From positions 481,275 to 545,274 of the forward strand of contig NZ_WSRW01000003.1 of assembly GCF_009770985.1 (NCBI RefSeq): a DNA stretch of 64,000 bases. Direction: 5' to 3'. Position 1 is the first letter of the stretch. Every line of letters starts with the position of its first letter. The position numbers were made by a program, and so were the translations under genes. This document shows positions 60,703-64,000 of this stretch, piece after piece. Source of the DNA: Mucilaginibacter lacusdianchii. Lineage in GTDB: Bacteria > Bacteroidota > Bacteroidia > Sphingobacteriales > Sphingobacteriaceae. The notes beneath the pieces are model-generated. The model was not told where the DNA came from. It was given only the letters and a program-made list of their open reading frames with translations, and did not search any database.

Positions 60703-61111
60703 ATGCCAATATTTCTGTTTCGATCATAATGCTACCGGTAAGCATTTTATGCACAGGGCAGGCATCTGCAATCTCTTCAAGTCGTTTTAATTGCTCCGGT
60801 GTCAAATCGCCTTTAAAACTTAATTTACGTTCTATTAAGTGGCCGCCATCAATTGAAAAAAGCTCTAATTCTACTTTAATCTCATCAACAATCCACATCT
60901 TACGTTCAATGTACATACGCAAGGTGATGATTGTGCAGCTTCCTAAACTGGATAACAATAAAGGAAATGGCCCCATTGCAGTATCGGTGCCATGCACGCT
61001 TTCGGGTTCATCAACCACAATGGCATGTTTGCCGCTACCGGCTATTGTTTGATATTGCGTGCGCCCAATATGTGCATAAGCACGGGCAACTGATTTTTTG
61101 TGCAGATCCAT
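60701..61111 (-). CDS. OsmC/Ohr-type peroxide-reducing protein
   Basis: A 136-residue OsmC-fold protein. The two reactive cysteines are in LLSSLGSCTIITLRMYIER and ADACPVHKMLTGSI, the family positions. OsmC and Ohr reduce organic peroxides. The wording of the second motif is closer to the YhfA/OsmC branch than to Ohr. It is upstream of the porP-like gene on the other side but the two are 93 bases apart on the same strand, so co-transcription is possible. Confidence 0.92.
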   Translation of the reverse strand: MDLHKKSVARAYAHIGRTQYQTIAGSGKHAIVVDEPESVHGTDTAMGPFPLLLSSLGSCTIITLRMYIERKMWIVDEIKVELELFSIDGGHLIERKLSFKGDLTPEQLKRLEEIADACPVHKMLTGSIMIETEILA

Positions 61112-61204
61112 ATAAGTTTTGTATCGGCTTCTAATAAACGGATTTAAAAGCTAACTTATAAACACTGCATTCTGTTTCTTTAAACCTATATTGAATAGCA
61201 TCGA

Positions 61205-62236
61205 TTAATAAAAATCATAGCAACGGCGAGATCCTTCAAATTTATGGTAAGCGTCGCGTGATGGAAAAGTAGTTTCGTAACCCAAAGTACCTTCGGTAGT
61301 GCCGCTGGTATTACCGTAATTTAATTTTGAACTTGGCGCATCATGGCTAATACCAAAGCGCAGTTTTTCACCGCCATCGCGGTTAATGAAAATATCGAAA
61401 ATAAATGATACGACGAATGCACTTGGACCTGTTGTGGAGCCGCTGCGATACCAAACACCGGCATTTACACTGCGGCGTTTGTATTGCATACCTACACTCA
61501 TGGATGATGATGAGGCTTGCTTATAATAAACCACCGACGGGATCACAAAAGATTTTTCACTTTCGTCGATATTGTCGTACGGGTTTAAATCCAGGCGGTA
61601 GCTCAGGTGAGCGGTTGCACGCATAGGCAGTTTGGCCGGAGAGCCAGTAAAAGACTGATCTGGACCATTAATATGTTGCAATGCCGAGCCTGCCATAAAG
61701 TTGCCTACTACCAGGTTAACACCAGCACCGGCATCAAAGTAATACTTGTTGCCGAACTGGCTAAGATCGGCAGCCGATTGAGAGCCCGGAACATAACCTA
61801 ATTGCGGGTCAATCTGATCGCCGAATACAAGTTTGTTTTTATCGATGGTGCGGTTGCCAATGCCTGCCTGTAAGCCGAAAGAAAGTACAAAATCATCAGA
61901 TCCTACACTGTACGAATAGGTGCCTGCAAAGTTGTTACGAACATAATAGGCGGTACCTTCATTGCTTCTGGTAAACATCAGGCCCACGCCACCGCCAAAA
62001 CGGGGGATGTTCCAGTCGGCCGAGCCGGTGATGTATGAAAGAGACCCTGGAACAGACGACCACTGGTTACGGTAAGCCATGTTCATTCTGAAATCGCCTT
62101 CAAACTGGCCGGTTAAGGCTGGGTTCAGGTATATCGGTGAATTAAAGAACTGTGAATACATATGATCTTGTGCACGTCCGCACAACCCACACAACACTAA
62201 TCCAACACTCAAAACATATATTCTAATCGCTTTCAT
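61205..62236 (-). CDS. PorP/SprF family type IX secretion protein
   Basis: A 343-residue outer-membrane protein with a signal peptide (IRIYVLSVGLVLCGLCGRAQ). The family start DHMYSQFFNSPIYLNPALTG is exact. The body alternates strand patterns and aromatic residues, ending with a C-terminal Phe-Tyr (RRCYDFY). PorP/SprF proteins hold secreted adhesins at the cell surface for gliding. It lies 7 bases after the PKD protein gene and is one operon with it. Confidence 0.93.
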   Translation of the reverse strand: MKAIRIYVLSVGLVLCGLCGRAQDHMYSQFFNSPIYLNPALTGQFEGDFRMNMAYRNQWSSVPGSLSYITGSADWNIPRFGGGVGLMFTRSNEGTAYYVRNNFAGTYSYSVGSDDFVLSFGLQAGIGNRTIDKNKLVFGDQIDPQLGYVPGSQSAADLSQFGNKYYFDAGAGVNLVVGNFMAGSALQHINGPDQSFTGSPAKLPMRATAHLSYRLDLNPYDNIDESEKSFVIPSVVYYKQASSSSMSVGMQYKRRSVNAGVWYRSGSTTGPSAFVVSFIFDIFINRDGGEKLRFGISHDAPSSKLNYGNTSGTTEGTLGYETTFPSRDAYHKFEGSRRCYDFY

Positions 62237-62243
62237 TTTTTGG

Positions 62244-64000
62244 TTATCTGATTAAGTGTATTGCACCAGTTCGGGAAGGGTTTGAGCCGTTGTAACTCAT
62301 GCCTTTCCATTGTTGGCCGTCAATAAAAGTGGCGTCGGCTTGCCATATGTAAACACCCTGCGGTACCGGTACGCCTTTAAAAGTTCCGTCCCATCCTTCG
62401 GTAGGGGCGCCGCGGCTATCCAGTTTATCGGTTTCCCAAATCAACTGGCCATAGTTGTTAAATACCCTCATGTGCCATGATGCCATTCCTGAGCCTTTAG
62501 CGGCAAAGGTGCGCAGCTCTAGGTTGTTGCCGTTAGGCATAAATGCATTTGGCAAAAACACGGTTGTATTGGGTTGTTGTATGGTCACCGTATGGGTTAT
62601 AGTTGCACCGCAATCGTTGGCATTCTTCACGGTCAGTGTTACGGAATAAGTTCCGCCTTTGTTATAATCGAATGTGTGAATCGGATTACGATCATTTGAA
62701 ATATTAGGATTGGATGACGATGAGTTGGCCGCATCACCAAAGTTCCAAGTATAAACGTTGCCACTAGCATCAGTTGTTTTGTTGGTAAATTGTACCACTG
62801 TACAAGAATAGCATGCTGGTGATTCGGATGCCGTATAAACAAAATCTGGTTTTGGCAACGCATCTACCGTAATTTTGATGACTTCTGAAGCGCTGTTAAT
62901 AGTACAAGCATTTGTTGCATATAGTCTCACCAAATATTCTCCCGGTTGGGTAAATGTGTGGGTAAGATTACGGGTATCTGAGGCATTTGTTTTACTGCCG
63001 TCACCCCAGTCATATACATACGATATGCTACCTTGGCCCTGGCTGGTATTTACAAATTCTGCCGTGAACGGTGCGCAACCACGGCGGGTTTGACCAGGCG
63101 CTGTGTCTAAACCCGAGAATAACGTGGCCTGCGTAACTTCAAACGTAATAGGCTGGCTTGATGCCCGGCTACATTCAGAAACCGCCTCCATATAAACCTT
63201 GTATTTACCAGGCGTATCAAAAACGAAATCTTGTGGCGAATTGTCAGTCACGGTACGGGTAAATGTGCTTATCTCCGTATTGGTAGCTGCATTCAGTACA
63301 TGGTAGATATATTGTGTATTAGTGCCCGGCGAAATATTGCTGACAGTAGCTGTAAATGGTACACAACCCGAAATTCTATTTAATGCAGGTGATATCAGCG
63401 CAACAGGTGTTGCCGGTTTAACAATTACGGTAGAGGTGTGTTCCAACCTGCTGCAACTGGTAACTGCCGTAAGGGTAACGGTATAAACTTTATCTCTTCC
63501 GTCGGTACCGGCAGCAAAAGTAACTTGGTCTGGTTGTACCTTGTCAGACGTTTGGCCGTTGCCAAAGTCCCAGATGTAGGTGGCACCACCCAGTGGGGTA
63601 GACGTATTGGTAAATTTAACGGTTGTGCTGCCACAGCCTGTAGCAACGCTTTGTGTAAAGTCGGCTTGTACCGCTTTGGTTGTGGTAAAGGTATGTGCAA
63701 ATACATCTGGCTGGCAACCAAATTTGCTGGTTACTTCTAATTTAATTTCTACGCTTTGTCCGTCATTGTTTATGGTATAACCCGGAAAGTTTGCGCCTGT
63801 GCCAATCACTGTACCGTTTGCGTACCAGGTGTAGGTGCCGTTGCGGTCTGCATAAGTAACCGCTTTAATTACTTGGTTAGTCAACCTAAATGGTACACAC
63901 TCTGCATCTTTAGTCCAGGTAAATTCCGCTTTAGCATTTGGATTTACAGTTATAGTAATTACGTTACTAGAGTTGCTTTGCGTGCCGGAGCAGACTACGG
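62244..64000 (-). CDS. PKD-repeat gliding/adhesin protein with type B sorting domain, 5' part cut
   Basis: The frame runs to base 64000 without a start, so the N-terminus lies outside the window; the TTG at 63884 is internal. About 585 residues are visible. At least four PKD-like repeats occur, each with a WDFGNGQTSD, YDWGDGSKTN or WNFGDAANSS type core and a following HTF or YTV. The C-terminal 90 residues form the type B sorting signal of the type IX system (VFLPNAFMPNGN, VFNNYGQLIWETD, GWDGTFKGVPVPQGVYIW). The protein would be exported and bound by the PorP/SprF partner encoded just after it. Confidence 0.93.
   Translation of the reverse strand, partial: VVCSGTQSNSSNVITITVNPNAKAEFTWTKDAECVPFRLTNQVIKAVTYADRNGTYTWYANGTVIGTGANFPGYTINNDGQSVEIKLEVTSKFGCQPDVFAHTFTTTKAVQADFTQSVATGCGSTTVKFTNTSTPLGGATYIWDFGNGQTSDKVQPDQVTFAAGTDGRDKVYTVTLTAVTSCSRLEHTSTVIVKPATPVALISPALNRISGCVPFTATVSNISPGTNTQYIYHVLNAATNTEISTFTRTVTDNSPQDFVFDTPGKYKVYMEAVSECSRASSQPITFEVTQATLFSGLDTAPGQTRRGCAPFTAEFVNTSQGQGSISYVYDWGDGSKTNASDTRNLTHTFTQPGEYLVRLYATNACTINSASEVIKITVDALPKPDFVYTASESPACYSCTVVQFTNKTTDASGNVYTWNFGDAANSSSSNPNISNDRNPIHTFDYNKGGTYSVTLTVKNANDCGATITHTVTIQQPNTTVFLPNAFMPNGNNLELRTFAAKGSGMASWHMRVFNNYGQLIWETDKLDSRGAPTEGWDGTFKGVPVPQGVYIWQADATFIDGQQWKGMSYNGSNPSRTGAIHLIR

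Noticed and set aside
63884..64000. A start codon for the PKD protein at 63884
   Set aside because: The codon is TTG inside a repeat, and the same frame reads without a stop to the window end, so the gene is longer.
1..64000. tRNA, rRNA, CRISPR arrays, prophage, IS elements, toxin-antitoxin pairs
   Set aside because: No cloverleaf, spaced identical repeats, transposase or integrase was found on either strand by reading.

Overview
The window is a chromosomal stretch from a member of the Bacteroidetes, most likely the family Sphingobacteriaceae (a Mucilaginibacter- or Pedobacter-like organism). Three things point there: a PorP/SprF-type protein next to a PKD-repeat protein with a type B sorting domain (type IX secretion and gliding), recognisable Bacteroidetes promoters (TTTG...TAnnTTTG), and small lipoproteins, a DUF5723-type barrel and other families typical of this group. 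The genus is inferred from general resemblance, not from a search.

Layout. 1-5.8 kb is the accessory part: the 5' part of a GT4 glycosyltransferase, an AT-rich stretch with small orphan genes, palindromes and an HTH regulator, a small secreted protein, and a polyprenyl-phosphate sugar transferase. It looks like the edge of an exopolysaccharide cluster. 5.9-9.3 kb holds a MOSC protein, a spore-photoproduct-lyase-like radical SAM protein and small orphans. 9.4-14.2 kb is a signalling block: a bacteriophytochrome with its response regulator, divergent from a triple-PAS histidine kinase. 14.4-19.5 kb has a large membrane-anchored protein, a YtxH protein, an M1 peptidase and a DUF892 protein. 19.6-24.2 kb is housekeeping: rpoN, mscL, a ChaN-like protein, then rpmH-rnpA-yidD-tsaB.

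24.2-31.9 kb contains two envelope proteins, a DUF423 protein, priA, a lipoprotein, a pcm-like methyltransferase and smpB. 32.0-35.1 kb is a manganese-homeostasis unit (a DtxR/MntR regulator overlapping an NRAMP transporter fused to a UspA domain, with a perfect palindromic operator), divergent from an Lrp/AsnC regulator. 35.2-39.2 kb has ung, a TPR-like membrane protein, a phosphatidyltransferase and a four-gene run with 4-base overlaps (DinB, lipoprotein, SCO, cytochrome c). 39.2-46.3 kb has a FUSC-like protein, lysA, a GH1 beta-glucosidase, a TPR histidine kinase, folB, a thioesterase and an Hsp20. 46.4-57.9 kb has yajQ, ppk1-ppx, ubiX, lepB, mtaB, lgt-gtrA-suhB, an Nfu protein and purB. 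The end (58-64 kb) has two small hydrophobic proteins, an MscS channel, an OsmC protein and the T9SS pair, the last gene running off the edge.

The main unexplained signals lie between genes. Two plus-strand stretches (about 50.0-50.1 kb and 60.57-60.70 kb) each carry a promoter-like motif, a stem-loop and an intrinsic terminator with no reading frame, so they look like small RNA genes. Four convergent gene junctions (19.5, 31.4, 35.1 and 50.8 kb) are filled by long inverted repeats; at least one is built from a 7-base unit. No tRNA, rRNA, CRISPR array, insertion sequence or prophage was seen.
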